DNA from: Oscillospiraceae bacterium | GTDB taxonomy: Bacteria > Bacillota > Clostridia > Oscillospirales > CAG-272 | Direction of reading: 5' to 3' | DNA: 64,000 bases | Assembly (NCBI GenBank): GCA_015064885.1 | Contig: SVRJ01000007.1 | Span: 1-64,000, forward strand | Shown: positions 1-8,153 of the stretch, piece by piece | Layout of the letters: each line of letters starts with the position of its first letter | How positions within the stretch are numbered: position 1 is the first letter of the stretch | Position numbers and translations under genes: made by a program | The notes under the pieces: model-generated | Databases searched by the model: none | Told to the model about the DNA's origin: nothing | Seen by the model: the letters and a program-made list of their open reading frames with translations, nothing else

Positions 1-1
1 A

Positions 2-1012
2 AACGATTATTCGGAAGGCGCACACGAGCTTATACTCAAACGCTTTATCGAAACCAATATGGAAAAGCTCTCCGGATACGGGGAGGACAAATATTCCGCA
101 TCTGCAAAGGAGAAGATAAAAAAGGCATGCAAGTGCGATAGCGCAGAGGTGTTTTTTGTGGCGGGCGGAACACAGACGAATCAGCTTGTTATAGATACCG
201 TTCTCGCTCCGTATGAGGCGGTCATTGCCGCCGAAACAGGCCATGTCAGTCTTCATGAGGCTGGTGCGATCGAATATTCCGGACACAAGGTGATCACACT
301 TCCGCAAAAGGACGGAAAGCTTTCCGCATCCTCTGTCAGATCCTACGTTACGGATTTTTATGCCGATCCTAACCATGAGCATATGCCGTTTCCGGGAATG
401 GTATATATATCTCATCCCACCGAGTACGGTACGTTATACACAAAGAAGGAGCTCACCGAGCTTTCTTCGGTGTGCCGCGAGCTTTCTGTTCCTCTTTTCC
501 TTGACGGAGCAAGGCTTGGATACGGTCTTGTATGCTCTGCCTCAGAGCTTACGCTTCCCGAAATAGCAGATCTGTGTGATGTTTTCTATATTGGAGGAAC
601 GAAGGTCGGTGCCCTTTGCGGTGAGGCGGTTGTCTTTACCAAGAATAATACACCGAAGCATTTTATGACAAGAGTGAAGCAGCACGGTGCAATGCTTGCA
701 AAGGGAAGACTTATAGGTCTTCAGTTTGATACACTCTTTACGGATGATCTTTATTTCAGGATAAGTAAAAACGCGATAGAAAAGGCTGACCTCCTCCGCG
801 CTGTATTCAAAGAGAAGGGATACAGATTCTTTATAGACAGTCCCACAAATCAGATATTTATCGTGCTCAGTAACGCAAAGAAAAAGGCACTTGAAGAAAA
901 CGTTGCTTTCAGCTTCTGGGAGAAGCTTGATGAGGATCATACCGTAGTCCGCTTTGCTACAAGCTGGGCAACCGAGGAAGAGGACGTGAGACTTCTTGAA
1001 AAATATCTTTGA
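2..1012 (+). CDS. Low-specificity L-threonine aldolase / beta-eliminating lyase, 5' partial
   Basis: PLP enzyme predicted to split L-threonine or L-allo-threonine into glycine and acetaldehyde in the cytoplasm. The reading frame is already open at base 2 and reads NDYSEGAHELIL before the first in-window ATG at 59. That is the typical start region of the family, so the true start lies just outside the window. The motif GGTKVGALCG carries the lysine expected to bind PLP, and FLDGARLGYGL carries the aspartate that contacts the cofactor ring. The stop is followed at once by a hairpin terminator shared with the convergent gene. Family assignment is firm; exact substrate preference is inferred. Confidence 0.9.
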   Translation, partial: NDYSEGAHELILKRFIETNMEKLSGYGEDKYSASAKEKIKKACKCDSAEVFFVAGGTQTNQLVIDTVLAPYEAVIAAETGHVSLHEAGAIEYSGHKVITLPQKDGKLSASSVRSYVTDFYADPNHEHMPFPGMVYISHPTEYGTLYTKKELTELSSVCRELSVPLFLDGARLGYGLVCSASELTLPEIADLCDVFYIGGTKVGALCGEAVVFTKNNTPKHFMTRVKQHGAMLAKGRLIGLQFDTLFTDDLYFRISKNAIEKADLLRAVFKEKGYRFFIDSPTNQIFIVLSNAKKKALEENVAFSFWEKLDEDHTVVRFATSWATEEEDVRLLEKYL

Positions 1013-1019
1013 TGCACAA

Positions 1020-1057
1020 GAAAAAAGACAGAGAACGTAACGTTCTCTGTCTTTTTT
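1020..1057. terminator. Bidirectional hairpin terminator
   Basis: GACAGAGAACG and CGTTCTCTGTC form an 11-bp stem with a TAA loop, flanked by A-tract and T-tract, between the convergent aldolase and anti-sigma genes. Confidence 0.9.
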
Positions 1058-1060
1058 GCG

Positions 1061-2743
1061 TTACTCATCCGACGGAGGAAAGGCTTTTGAAAGCTCAAAC
1101 AGTGTTTTTGACACATTCTCAATAGCCTGACGGTAGTGTGCTTTTAAGGATGACGTATATTTACCGTAGTCTGTACCCTTTGCGGCATAGGTTCCCATAA
1201 TTTCACCTCCAATATAAAAACTCATGGTTCTTATAAATATGCGGTCTGCTCCTATGCTTGAAGTTTCCTTTATCAAAATAAAATTATCTTTATCATTCGT
1301 GTTGTCGTATACATTTTGATTCGGAAACAAGTCGTTGAATATAGCCGTCGTTGTATATTGCATGGAGTAGTAGCCCATAGTCTCTATTACCGCCGCTGAC
1401 ATTGCCTTCCTGTCATAATCATCTGCTTGCGACGATGATATACCCCACAACGAGCAATCGGCTCCGACGTAGCTTCGGTATTCCGGTTGCGTTGTGTCAT
1501 ACTTGGGAGCAGGGAGGAGACCGTAGTCCATATTTTGACCTTCGGTACTTGTAAGCTTTTCTATGTCTCTTATCCTGCTTAAAAAAGATATATCGTTTCC
1601 GGCAGAAAAATTTTTTGCGCAAGACTCATCGTTGAGGGCTGTGTTTGACGTCATAAGCTTCCCGATATAGTCAACGAAATCTATTGCTCTTTGTCCTGTA
1701 TAATCGGGAGACAGGGTCAACAGCATGTCGGATTCCGTAGCATCGTTATCTATTACAAGCATATCAAATCCGACACCGAAGCATAAAGCGTCCATATGAT
1801 AGTTGTAGCTTCTGAAGCCAAAGCCGTCCGATCTTGATTTCTTTTCATCACCGTCAAGATCCTTCCAATAGCTTCCCACAAGCTTGTACATTTCTTCCAC
1901 AGTCCATTTTTGTTCCTTGACAAGTGTGTAAAGGCTATCTGCCGTGTAGCCAACGGAAGGATCTTCACTAAGTATATCCTTGTTGAAAATAAAGGCATAG
2001 GTAGAATATATCACGTTTGTTGAAACATCCCCCGCGACGTAGTAGGTGTTTCCTTTTATAGAAGTGTCTTTTTTTATGCTTTTGGGATACCAGGGATTAT
2101 CGAGATTCAGATATTCCTTCGTGTAATTAAGGGGAAGGAGAAGACCTTGCATTGTCAAGACGCCGACGGTTCTTGAATAGAGAGATATTACGTCAAACGT
2201 TTTTTCTTCGGCAAGCTGAGTCTTTACGTATTGCAGTATGGAAGCCGCCATGCCGGAGTCGTCGTCCTGTTGATTGAATATAAGAGAAATGCCGAGTTCT
2301 TTTTCGGTAGAAGCGTTTCTTTTATAAATAGCCTCTTTTACTATATCGCCGCTTTGGCTCTCTTCTGCAGATATTTCGAATTCCGGCATAGTGCTGTCCC
2401 AACACAGTATATTTACTGCGCCTCCGCTGTATTTGCTTCTGAAGGCCTCGGTATCAAAAAGCGTATAGCTTTCAGAATCCGGCGACGTAATCGCATCAGT
2501 CGTGCCGATGTCCGTAGTGCCGTCAGAAGGGATGCTATGCTTGTATCCTCCGTGTATAAGAAAAACGGAACCTCCAATAATAAGCAGACAAAGGCATGCC
2601 GCAACAGCTCGGAGAGCGACTTCTTTAATGCTTTTCTTCTGTTTTTTTACTTTTTGCTTCAGTATATCGTCTTTCCTTAAAAAGCGCTCTATGTTTTTTT
2701 CACTTATGTTTCCGATAGCGTCTCTGAGATTTTCCTTTGTCAT
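1061..2743 (-). CDS. Membrane anti-sigma factor with solute-binding-protein outer domain (module A)
   Basis: Predicted to hold its partner sigma factor at the membrane and release it on an external signal. Residues 1-41 are charged and cytoplasmic with the motif LRDAIGNISEKNIERFL. One membrane helix spans about 42-64 (AACLCLLIIGG). A Ser/Thr/Asp-rich linker follows, then a domain of about 450 residues starting at VNILCWDS (110-117). This domain matches extracellular sugar-type solute-binding proteins (GNTYYVAGDVSTN, FIFNKDI, LVKEQKWTVEEMYKLVGSYW). The gene overlaps its sigma gene by 4 bases (ATGA), so translation is coupled. It is clearly paralogous to the proteins at 3500-5194 and 52021-53589. 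The anti-sigma role is inferred from position and topology; the binding-protein fold is well supported. Confidence 0.8.
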   Translation of the reverse strand: MTKENLRDAIGNISEKNIERFLRKDDILKQKVKKQKKSIKEVALRAVAACLCLLIIGGSVFLIHGGYKHSIPSDGTTDIGTTDAITSPDSESYTLFDTEAFRSKYSGGAVNILCWDSTMPEFEISAEESQSGDIVKEAIYKRNASTEKELGISLIFNQQDDDSGMAASILQYVKTQLAEEKTFDVISLYSRTVGVLTMQGLLLPLNYTKEYLNLDNPWYPKSIKKDTSIKGNTYYVAGDVSTNVIYSTYAFIFNKDILSEDPSVGYTADSLYTLVKEQKWTVEEMYKLVGSYWKDLDGDEKKSRSDGFGFRSYNYHMDALCFGVGFDMLVIDNDATESDMLLTLSPDYTGQRAIDFVDYIGKLMTSNTALNDESCAKNFSAGNDISFLSRIRDIEKLTSTEGQNMDYGLLPAPKYDTTQPEYRSYVGADCSLWGISSSQADDYDRKAMSAAVIETMGYYSMQYTTTAIFNDLFPNQNVYDNTNDKDNFILIKETSSIGADRIFIRTMSFYIGGEIMGTYAAKGTDYGKYTSSLKAHYRQAIENVSKTLFELSKAFPPSDE

Positions 2744-3339
2744 ATTATGTAACCCTCACTTTCAAGCACCTGGCGCAGACCTATTTTTATTGCTGTAAGC
2801 TCTTTGCTTACGGTGGACACGCTTACACCGAGAGTTTCTGCTATCTCGTCTGTCGGTCGTGAAAAATAGTATCTTGCCATAAAGATATACATGCGTCTTT
2901 CCGAAAGAGCTCTTACGTATTGATCTATGCGTTCACCGATCTCCTTGAGTATATATTCCTCCTGAACATCATGCTCGTCAATGAGAATGTTTTCAAAGTC
3001 GGATAGGGGATCAATAATATCAGGCGGGATTCGTTTCTTTCTTGTTTTCTGTCTAAAGCGGTCGGTTGCTATATTGCGCATTATTCTTGTAAGAAAGGCA
3101 CGCAGAATCGCAGGTCTCTCGGGAGGCATTGAGTTCCAAGCGGCAAGATACGTGTCGTTCAGGCATTCCTCACTGTCAAGATTGCTGTGAACTATGCGTT
3201 CAGCTACGGAAAAAAGATATTTTCCGTATTTTATATCTGTTTGCTTTATTGCGTCCTCGCTCCGTGCAAAATAAAGATCTATTATTTCTTTGTCGCAAAG
3301 CTCGGAGACAATATTGCTTTTATGACTGTGACGCGACAC
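2740..3339 (-). CDS. ECF-type RNA polymerase sigma factor (module A)
   Basis: Predicted alternative sigma factor of about 200 residues. Region 2 includes the segment ending FLTRIMRNIATDRFRQ. Region 4 is the helix-turn-helix ARYYFSRPTDEIAETLGVS followed by STVSKELTAIK. The frame is open to a TTG at 3360, but I prefer GTG at 3339. AGGGAGG sits 8 bases before it, and this start aligns with the ATG start of the paralog at 5784, which follows AAGGAGG. A consensus sigma-A promoter lies upstream (3422-3450). It overlaps the anti-sigma gene by 4 bases. Targets are unknown; it may autoregulate. Confidence 0.88.
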   Translation of the reverse strand: MSRHSHKSNIVSELCDKEIIDLYFARSEDAIKQTDIKYGKYLFSVAERIVHSNLDSEECLNDTYLAAWNSMPPERPAILRAFLTRIMRNIATDRFRQKTRKKRIPPDIIDPLSDFENILIDEHDVQEEYILKEIGERIDQYVRALSERRMYIFMARYYFSRPTDEIAETLGVSVSTVSKELTAIKIGLRQVLESEGYII

Positions 3340-3367
3340 CGACTGCACCTCCCTTGCCAAGAATTCT

Positions 3368-3385
3368 CCTCATAAATATAAGTAG
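3368..3385 (-). promoter_or_regulatory. Conserved leader element upstream of sigma A
   Basis: Reads CTACTTATATTTATGAGG on the minus strand. The same element, 15 of 18 bases identical, lies at a similar place before the paralogous sigma gene (5816-5833). It may be part of an ECF promoter, an operator or a leader RNA signal. The function is inferred only from conservation between the two modules. Confidence 0.45.
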
Positions 3386-3421
3386 TCAAAACGTCCGGGA
3401 TACGTAATACTTTTTAAAAAA

Positions 3422-3450
3422 ATTATATCATAAAGTATGACTTTTGTCAA
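3422..3450 (-). promoter_or_regulatory. Sigma-A promoter for module A
   Basis: TTGACA (3445-3450) and TATAAT (3422-3427) with a 17-base spacer, reading toward sigma A. Both hexamers are perfect, so the module has housekeeping transcription in addition to any self-activation. Confidence 0.85.
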
Positions 3451-3463
3451 GAAAATAAATATT

Positions 3464-3489
3464 CCCCACAAAGATTTTTCAGTGTGGGG
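3464..3489 (-). terminator. Hairpin terminator after module B
   Basis: A CCCCACA/TGTGGGG stem just downstream of the anti-sigma B stop, followed on the minus strand by AATATTTATTTTC. The U-tail is imperfect, so termination may be partial and module A could be read through from module B. Confidence 0.6.
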
Positions 3490-3499
3490 AAAGTATACG

Positions 3500-5194
3500 C
3501 TATTTGGTTGGTTTGAACGATTGCGACAAGCCGTAAAAATCTTCGGAAGGTCCTTTCAAAGACTGCGAAAGTAGCGGATCGAGAGATTTGGATACAGCAG
3601 CCCAGTTCTGTCTCTTTGCCGCACTGGTTGCCCAATCGTTATATAATCCGAAATTAGAGGGAAAGATAAGCATTCTGCCAACGTCAAGCGAGATAGTTCT
3701 CTTCATAACGTTAAAGCTTTCAAGATCATTTTTTCTTGCCTGAGTATTATTTTCTTCGATCTCGGTTTCCGGAAAAAGAGTGTCAAAAACCGTAGGAGAG
3801 GTAGTACTCTGAGCGAAGTATCCCATCGCCTCTATTATTGCCGCTGAGATCACCTCTCTGTCATAGTCCCGCGAGGAGGAAGATATTCCCCATTGTGTGA
3901 ATGGAATACCCGGAGTGGTTATATAATTCTTTTGCTCGGTATCGTATTTCGGAATCGGTAAAAGTCCGTAACGCAAGTTCGAGCTTTCCGAAAGTAAGAA
4001 CTTCTCGATATCCCGTATACGGAGTATCATAGATATGTCGTTTCCGAGTGAAAAATGCACCGCGGCAGACGAGTCGTTATATCCCGAGTTTGATGTCATT
4101 ATTTTTCCGAGAGCATCTGCTATCTCTATAGCTTTGCTTCCCGAATGGTCGGAAGAAAGCGTGATCAGCTTATCGGCAGACGGCGGACTTGAGTTTATGC
4201 TTACCATACTGAGCCCGGCGCCGAAATATACCGACTCGAGATGATACGTATATGTGCGCAGTCCGACACCGTCAGCTTCTGTTTTCTTTCCGTTGGCGTC
4301 GAGATCGTTCCAATAGCTTCCGACAAGCTTATACATCTCCTCAAGTGTCCACTTCTGTTCTTTTACAAGTGTATAAAGGCTGTCGGACGTATATCCGATA
4401 TCGTTATTTTTGTCTATAAGGTCCTTGTTGAATATAAATCCAACCATAAGATACAGTGTATTTGTGGATATGTCACCGGTTACGTAATAGGTGTTTCCGC
4501 CTATATCGGTGTCCTTTTTAATGCTTTCGGGATACCACGGATTACTTAGATTTATGTAATCGTGATAATAGTTTAGCGGCAAAAGATGTCCCTTTTGCGC
4601 AAGCAAAGCCGAGGTCCTCGAATAAAGAGCTATGACGTCGAGAGGCTCGCCTGAGGATTCGCACCGCTCTACGTATGCAAGTATCGTAGCTTTTTTCCCC
4701 GAATCATCATCCTGAACGTTGAATGCGAGTTTAATGCCAAGAGCCTCGGAAACCTTTTTGTTCCTTTCAAAAATAGCCTCGTTTATATCATTTGAACCGA
4801 TGATCTCATTTGCGGTAGCTTCAAATTCCTGATGTTCACTGTCCCAGCAGAGTATGTTTACTGATCTTCCGGAATATTTTTCGGAAAACAAGCTCATGTC
4901 AAAAAGACCTTCCTTGTTATCCGCACCCGATGAGGTAGGCGCAGAGTCGGGTGAGGATGTGCTTTCATGCGGGGCTGTTTCTGACGGTAAAAGCGAATTG
5001 CGTATGATAAAACCCGCCCCCGCAGCAATGCAGAGACAAAGGCATGCCGCCACCGTTCTTCTTATTATTGCAAGAGTCCTCTTTCGACGGCTTTCTTTTT
5101 TGTGCTTTATAATGCGCTCGTCTTCTCGTATGAATTTTTCAACTATACTTTCGTCAATGCCGTCAAATGCGTCTCGTAATTCGTCCTTTTTCAT
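3500..5194 (-). CDS. Membrane anti-sigma factor with solute-binding-protein outer domain (module B)
   Basis: Same architecture as the protein at 1061-2743. The cytoplasmic N-terminus has the motif LRDAFDGIDESIVEKFI. A membrane helix spans about 46-65 (AACLCLCIAAGAGFII), then a Ser/Pro/Thr-rich linker, then a binding-protein-like domain from VNILCWDS (112-119). Shared landmarks include YVTGDISTN, GFIFNKDL, LVKEQKWTLEEMYKLVGSYW and GLLPIPKYDTEQ. The outer domains have diverged most in the second half, so the two modules may sense different ligands. The gene overlaps sigma B by 4 bases. A role in holding sigma B inactive is inferred from topology and operon structure. Confidence 0.8.
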   Translation of the reverse strand: MKKDELRDAFDGIDESIVEKFIREDERIIKHKKESRRKRTLAIIRRTVAACLCLCIAAGAGFIIRNSLLPSETAPHESTSSPDSAPTSSGADNKEGLFDMSLFSEKYSGRSVNILCWDSEHQEFEATANEIIGSNDINEAIFERNKKVSEALGIKLAFNVQDDDSGKKATILAYVERCESSGEPLDVIALYSRTSALLAQKGHLLPLNYYHDYINLSNPWYPESIKKDTDIGGNTYYVTGDISTNTLYLMVGFIFNKDLIDKNNDIGYTSDSLYTLVKEQKWTLEEMYKLVGSYWNDLDANGKKTEADGVGLRTYTYHLESVYFGAGLSMVSINSSPPSADKLITLSSDHSGSKAIEIADALGKIMTSNSGYNDSSAAVHFSLGNDISMILRIRDIEKFLLSESSNLRYGLLPIPKYDTEQKNYITTPGIPFTQWGISSSSRDYDREVISAAIIEAMGYFAQSTTSPTVFDTLFPETEIEENNTQARKNDLESFNVMKRTISLDVGRMLIFPSNFGLYNDWATSAAKRQNWAAVSKSLDPLLSQSLKGPSEDFYGLSQSFKPTK

Positions 5195-5784
5195 ATTACA
5201 AATCCCTCACTTTCGAGCTTCTGACGTAAGCCTATTTTTATTGACGCTATTTCGTTGTATACAGTAGACCTGCTCACCCCAAGTGAGTCGGTTATTTCTT
5301 CTATAGGGCGAGAAAAATAGTATCTTGCCATAAATATATACAGCCTTCTTTCCGGGATCGATCGAAGATATTCATTTATGCATTTGCGGATATCATTGAC
5401 GTTATATTCCTCCTGAATATCCGTACCGTCGCTCAGAATATCCTCAAAATCCGAGATCGGGTCTATAAGCTCAGGAGGAACACGCTTTTGTCTTCTCTTA
5501 TGTCTAAAACATCTTGTAGCCGTTTTCCTCATTATAGCCGTCAGAAACGCCCGGAACAGTCTCGGTCTTTCGGGTGGTATGGAATTCCAGGTGGCTATGT
5601 ACGTGTCGTCGAGACATTCCTCGCAGTCAAGCCTGTCGTGTACGATATAGTCGGCAACGCCGAGCAGATACTTCCCGTACTTTATGTCGGTGAATTTTAT
5701 AGCATCTTCGTTTCTTTCAAAATAAAGTTCGATTATGGCTTCGTCACTTAATATTTTGTCTTTGCTTTTATGCCTGAGCTCCAT
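5191..5784 (-). CDS. ECF-type RNA polymerase sigma factor (module B)
   Basis: A 197-residue sigma-70 family protein closely similar to sigma A through its whole length (DEAIIELYFERNEDAIKF, PERPRLFRAFLTAIMR, ARYYFSRPIEEITDSLGVS). The start is set by AAGGAGG 6 bases before the ATG. It is coupled to its anti-sigma gene by ATGA. No good sigma-A promoter lies in the 115 bases after the MATE gene, so transcription may come by read-through or from a promoter used by an ECF sigma. The pair looks like a tandem duplication with module A. Confidence 0.88.
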   Translation of the reverse strand: MELRHKSKDKILSDEAIIELYFERNEDAIKFTDIKYGKYLLGVADYIVHDRLDCEECLDDTYIATWNSIPPERPRLFRAFLTAIMRKTATRCFRHKRRQKRVPPELIDPISDFEDILSDGTDIQEEYNVNDIRKCINEYLRSIPERRLYIFMARYYFSRPIEEITDSLGVSRSTVYNEIASIKIGLRQKLESEGFVI

Positions 5785-5815
5785 TGCTTACCTCCTTGTG
5801 GAATTAAAAAATACC

Positions 5816-5833
5816 CCTCATAGATCAAAGTAG
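5816..5833 (-). promoter_or_regulatory. Conserved leader element upstream of sigma B
   Basis: Reads CTACTTTGATCTATGAGG on the minus strand and differs from the sigma A copy (3368-3385) at three bases. Here no sigma-A promoter accompanies it. Confidence 0.45.
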
Positions 5834-5899
5834 CCGTTTTTTGAAAAATGTCCATCCTTAAAAAAATTTAAAAAAAATAATCGAACAAGCACTTTTTTG

Positions 5900-7261
5900 T
5901 CATTTCGTATCTCTGGCAAGATCTTTCATCCAGTTGAAGCTGTTTATTTTGAAATAAGCTACAATGCATTTCAGTATCTGATCGCATTTTAGACATGCAA
6001 AAACTATCCACGCAGGAGCTCCCGTATTAAGCGCGATAAGCGCGGAGGGAATTACGACGCAAAAAACAAAGATCGTGTCGTTTTTGAATACGAATCCTAC
6101 GTCGCCTCCTGCCTTTACAAGTCCCGCGAGGCACGCTGCCTGATAGGACGTTCCTATTGAGGTTACCGCAAGAACGTTTATAAACTGCATAGAATATACT
6201 GCCGCATCTGCAGATATTCCCTTGTAGAGGGCGATAAATGGAGCTCTTATTGTAAATATCAGTCCACCCGTCATGATGCCAAGTAAAAGAAAAAGTATCT
6301 GTGTAGTTCTTGCATATTCTTTTATAAGCTCTGTTTTTCCTTCACCGATCGTCTTTCCGGTTATTATACCTACCGCAGATGACATTCCGTTTATGGCGAT
6401 GTATGCAAGAGAATTCATTGTGTTGGCAACGCTGACAGCGGAGATGACTTCTTCAGAGAAGCGTCCGAGTATAGCGGAGTTCGTCATGAGATTTATGCTC
6501 CATACGATGTTTCCGCTGATCACGGGAATAGAATACTTTATAAAATCACGTGTGATCACCCTGTCCGTTTTGAAGAAATCTTTTACACGCATACCGAGTC
6601 GTTTGTCAAAAAACAGCACGTACACCGTAATTATGAGACATTCGGCGACTCTTGATATAAGTGTAGCTATAGCGGCGCCTTGCAGCCCCATCGGAGAAGC
6701 TCCGAGTTTTCCGAATATCAATATATAGTTCAGTCCTACGTTTATAAACAGAGAACACAGAGAAACGTACATTCCCGTTTTTGCTATCTCAACGCTTCTC
6801 ATTGCGGCGATCAGAGACTGCGTAATGCAGAAGAAAATATAAGATAGGCATACTCTCCTCAGATATGCCGATCCATCGGATATTACCGATGCCTCCTTTG
6901 TCAGAAGCGAGATAATGGAGGAGGGAAACAGAAGACATACCACAGTCAGGATAGATCCGACCGCTACCGAAACCCTGATTCCGAATGAAACAATATTTTT
7001 TATGCTTTTTGTATCACGCTTTCCCCAATACTGTGCCGCAAGAATAAGGATGGTTGCTTCCACTCCTCCCGAGAACATCTGCAGAAAGGTCTGAAGCTGG
7101 TTCGCCATATATACTCCCGATACCGCACTGTCTCCGAGGCTGCTGACCATAACGTTATCCGCAAACGACACCGCAAATGTTATAAGATTTTGCAGTGCGA
7201 CGGGGATAGCGAGCGATAAAAGAGATCTGTAGAAGGATCTGTCTTTAGTGAAAAGTCTCAT
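5900..7261 (-). CDS. MATE family multidrug/metabolite exporter
   Basis: Inner-membrane antiporter of about 453 residues with roughly 12 hydrophobic segments, arranged as two six-helix halves. N-terminal SLAIPVALQNLITFAVSFADN is characteristic of MATE proteins. The frame is open to an ATG at 7303, but I choose 7261 because GAGG precedes it by 8 bases and MRLFTKDRSFYRSLL is the usual beginning in clostridial members. It follows pnuC closely and may share its transcript. The exported substrate (drug, dye or metabolite, by Na+ or H+ exchange) is unknown. Confidence 0.9.
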   Translation of the reverse strand: MRLFTKDRSFYRSLLSLAIPVALQNLITFAVSFADNVMVSSLGDSAVSGVYMANQLQTFLQMFSGGVEATILILAAQYWGKRDTKSIKNIVSFGIRVSVAVGSILTVVCLLFPSSIISLLTKEASVISDGSAYLRRVCLSYIFFCITQSLIAAMRSVEIAKTGMYVSLCSLFINVGLNYILIFGKLGASPMGLQGAAIATLISRVAECLIITVYVLFFDKRLGMRVKDFFKTDRVITRDFIKYSIPVISGNIVWSINLMTNSAILGRFSEEVISAVSVANTMNSLAYIAINGMSSAVGIITGKTIGEGKTELIKEYARTTQILFLLLGIMTGGLIFTIRAPFIALYKGISADAAVYSMQFINVLAVTSIGTSYQAACLAGLVKAGGDVGFVFKNDTIFVFCVVIPSALIALNTGAPAWIVFACLKCDQILKCIVAYFKINSFNWMKDLARDTK

Positions 7262-7315
7262 TCCTTGTACCTCATTTTCCGAATCTGAAAATAGTATGCG
7301 CATATATTGCGCTAT

Positions 7316-8005
7316 TTATTTTGCGTGCGTTTGATTGCGTTTCATACGCTGCCAATTAAAAAATCCGTAAAGATCGTTAAAAAGAAACATTACAAAGCAT
7401 GCCGCCATAACTATATACGAGGGATCGCCAACAGAGGCTATTATCCAAAGAATTATAAGAACAATATCGTTTGCCGAGTATGCAAGCGCATAGTAGGGGC
7501 TCCTCAGAAAGGTAAGAGCGGATGCTATATAGCTGGTTGTTACCGAAATCGTACTGACGAGAAGACTTGCGGTGCCGAGCCACTTAAGTATAAAGTAAAA
7601 AACAAAAGTAACGACAGCCGATGATAAGAGCAGGAGAAGCCCATTCTTTTTTGAAATGGTAGATATTTCAACCTCGGAGCTGTCCTCGTAAGGGTGCTTT
7701 ATCCACGCAATAAGCGCGCAAAGAGCCATCGGTGCGCTCATGCATACGTATGTTATCATTTCTCCGTAGTATTTCAGTTCAAGAGATATGATCCCATATA
7801 AAACAGCGAAAACTATGGTGAGAAGCTGACCTACGGCATGCCCCTTTGCAACAAAAATAAGAGCCGTTACACCTATGAGCGACGCTATGAAATTCAGCGA
7901 CCCGTTTTCGGGAGCGACCACGTATCCGACGATCATTACACTACAGGATAATATCCAAAGGGATAATTCAAATTTTGTGAGTGCTAAAGTACTTCTTTTT
8001 TTCAT
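7316..8005 (-). CDS. PnuC-family vitamin/nucleoside transporter
   Basis: Integral membrane protein of about 229 residues with about seven helices. The C-terminal motif NDLYGFFNWQRMKR is typical of PnuC-type transporters, which facilitate entry of nicotinamide riboside or, in relatives, thiamine or riboflavin for trapping by a cytoplasmic kinase. The ATG at 8005 follows GGAGG by 5 bases; the in-frame ATG at 8086 lies inside the leader RNA and has no ribosome site. A consensus promoter and a structured leader with a terminator precede it, so expression is probably controlled by attenuation. No kinase lies nearby, so the vitamin cannot be named. Confidence 0.85.
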   Translation of the reverse strand: MKKRSTLALTKFELSLWILSCSVMIVGYVVAPENGSLNFIASLIGVTALIFVAKGHAVGQLLTIVFAVLYGIISLELKYYGEMITYVCMSAPMALCALIAWIKHPYEDSSEVEISTISKKNGLLLLLSSAVVTFVFYFILKWLGTASLLVSTISVTTSYIASALTFLRSPYYALAYSANDIVLIILWIIASVGDPSYIVMAACFVMFLFNDLYGFFNWQRMKRNQTHAK

Positions 8006-8015
8006 CGTGACCTCC

Positions 8016-8104
8016 AAAAAATGAAAATGCATCCGCCGACACATCTTCAAAGACCTAACGATGTGTGGACGGATGCATATTTGCACCTCACTACCCGGTG
8101 GCAG
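8016..8104 (-). promoter_or_regulatory. Attenuator / riboswitch-like leader of pnuC
   Basis: On the minus strand the leader holds a small hairpin CTGCC-ACCG-GGTAG (8091-8104). Next is a possible antiterminator GGTGCA-AATA-TGCATC (8072-8087). Last is a long terminator hairpin: TGCATCCG (8070-8077) pairs with CGGATGCA (8028-8035), and ACACATC (8060-8066) pairs with GATGTGT (8039-8045), followed by TTTTCATTTTTT. Antiterminator and terminator share the TGCATC strand and exclude each other. GGAGG and the pnuC start follow directly. I do not recognise a known aptamer class. Confidence 0.6.
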
Positions 8105-8117
8105 TTTATTGTAGAAT

Positions 8118-8146
8118 ATTATAACACATCAAATGTAAAATGTCAA
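8118..8146 (-). promoter_or_regulatory. Sigma-A promoter of pnuC
   Basis: TTGACA (8141-8146), 17-base spacer, TATAAT (8118-8123); transcription would start near 8111, just before the structured leader. Confidence 0.9.
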
Positions 8147-8153
8147 TAGCTTT

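Noticed and set aside
3340..3360. TTG start of sigma A at 3360
   Set aside because: GTG at 3339 has a better-spaced AGGGAGG and aligns with the start of the paralogous sigma B.
5785..5899. Terminator after the MATE gene
   Set aside because: T-rich stretches are present on the minus strand but I find no stable stem before them.
8070..8104. Tetrahydrofolate riboswitch before pnuC
   Set aside because: GGTGC...TGCATCCG recalls the 3' end of that class, but the internal conserved GGGATG, the long second arm and the closing stem are missing.
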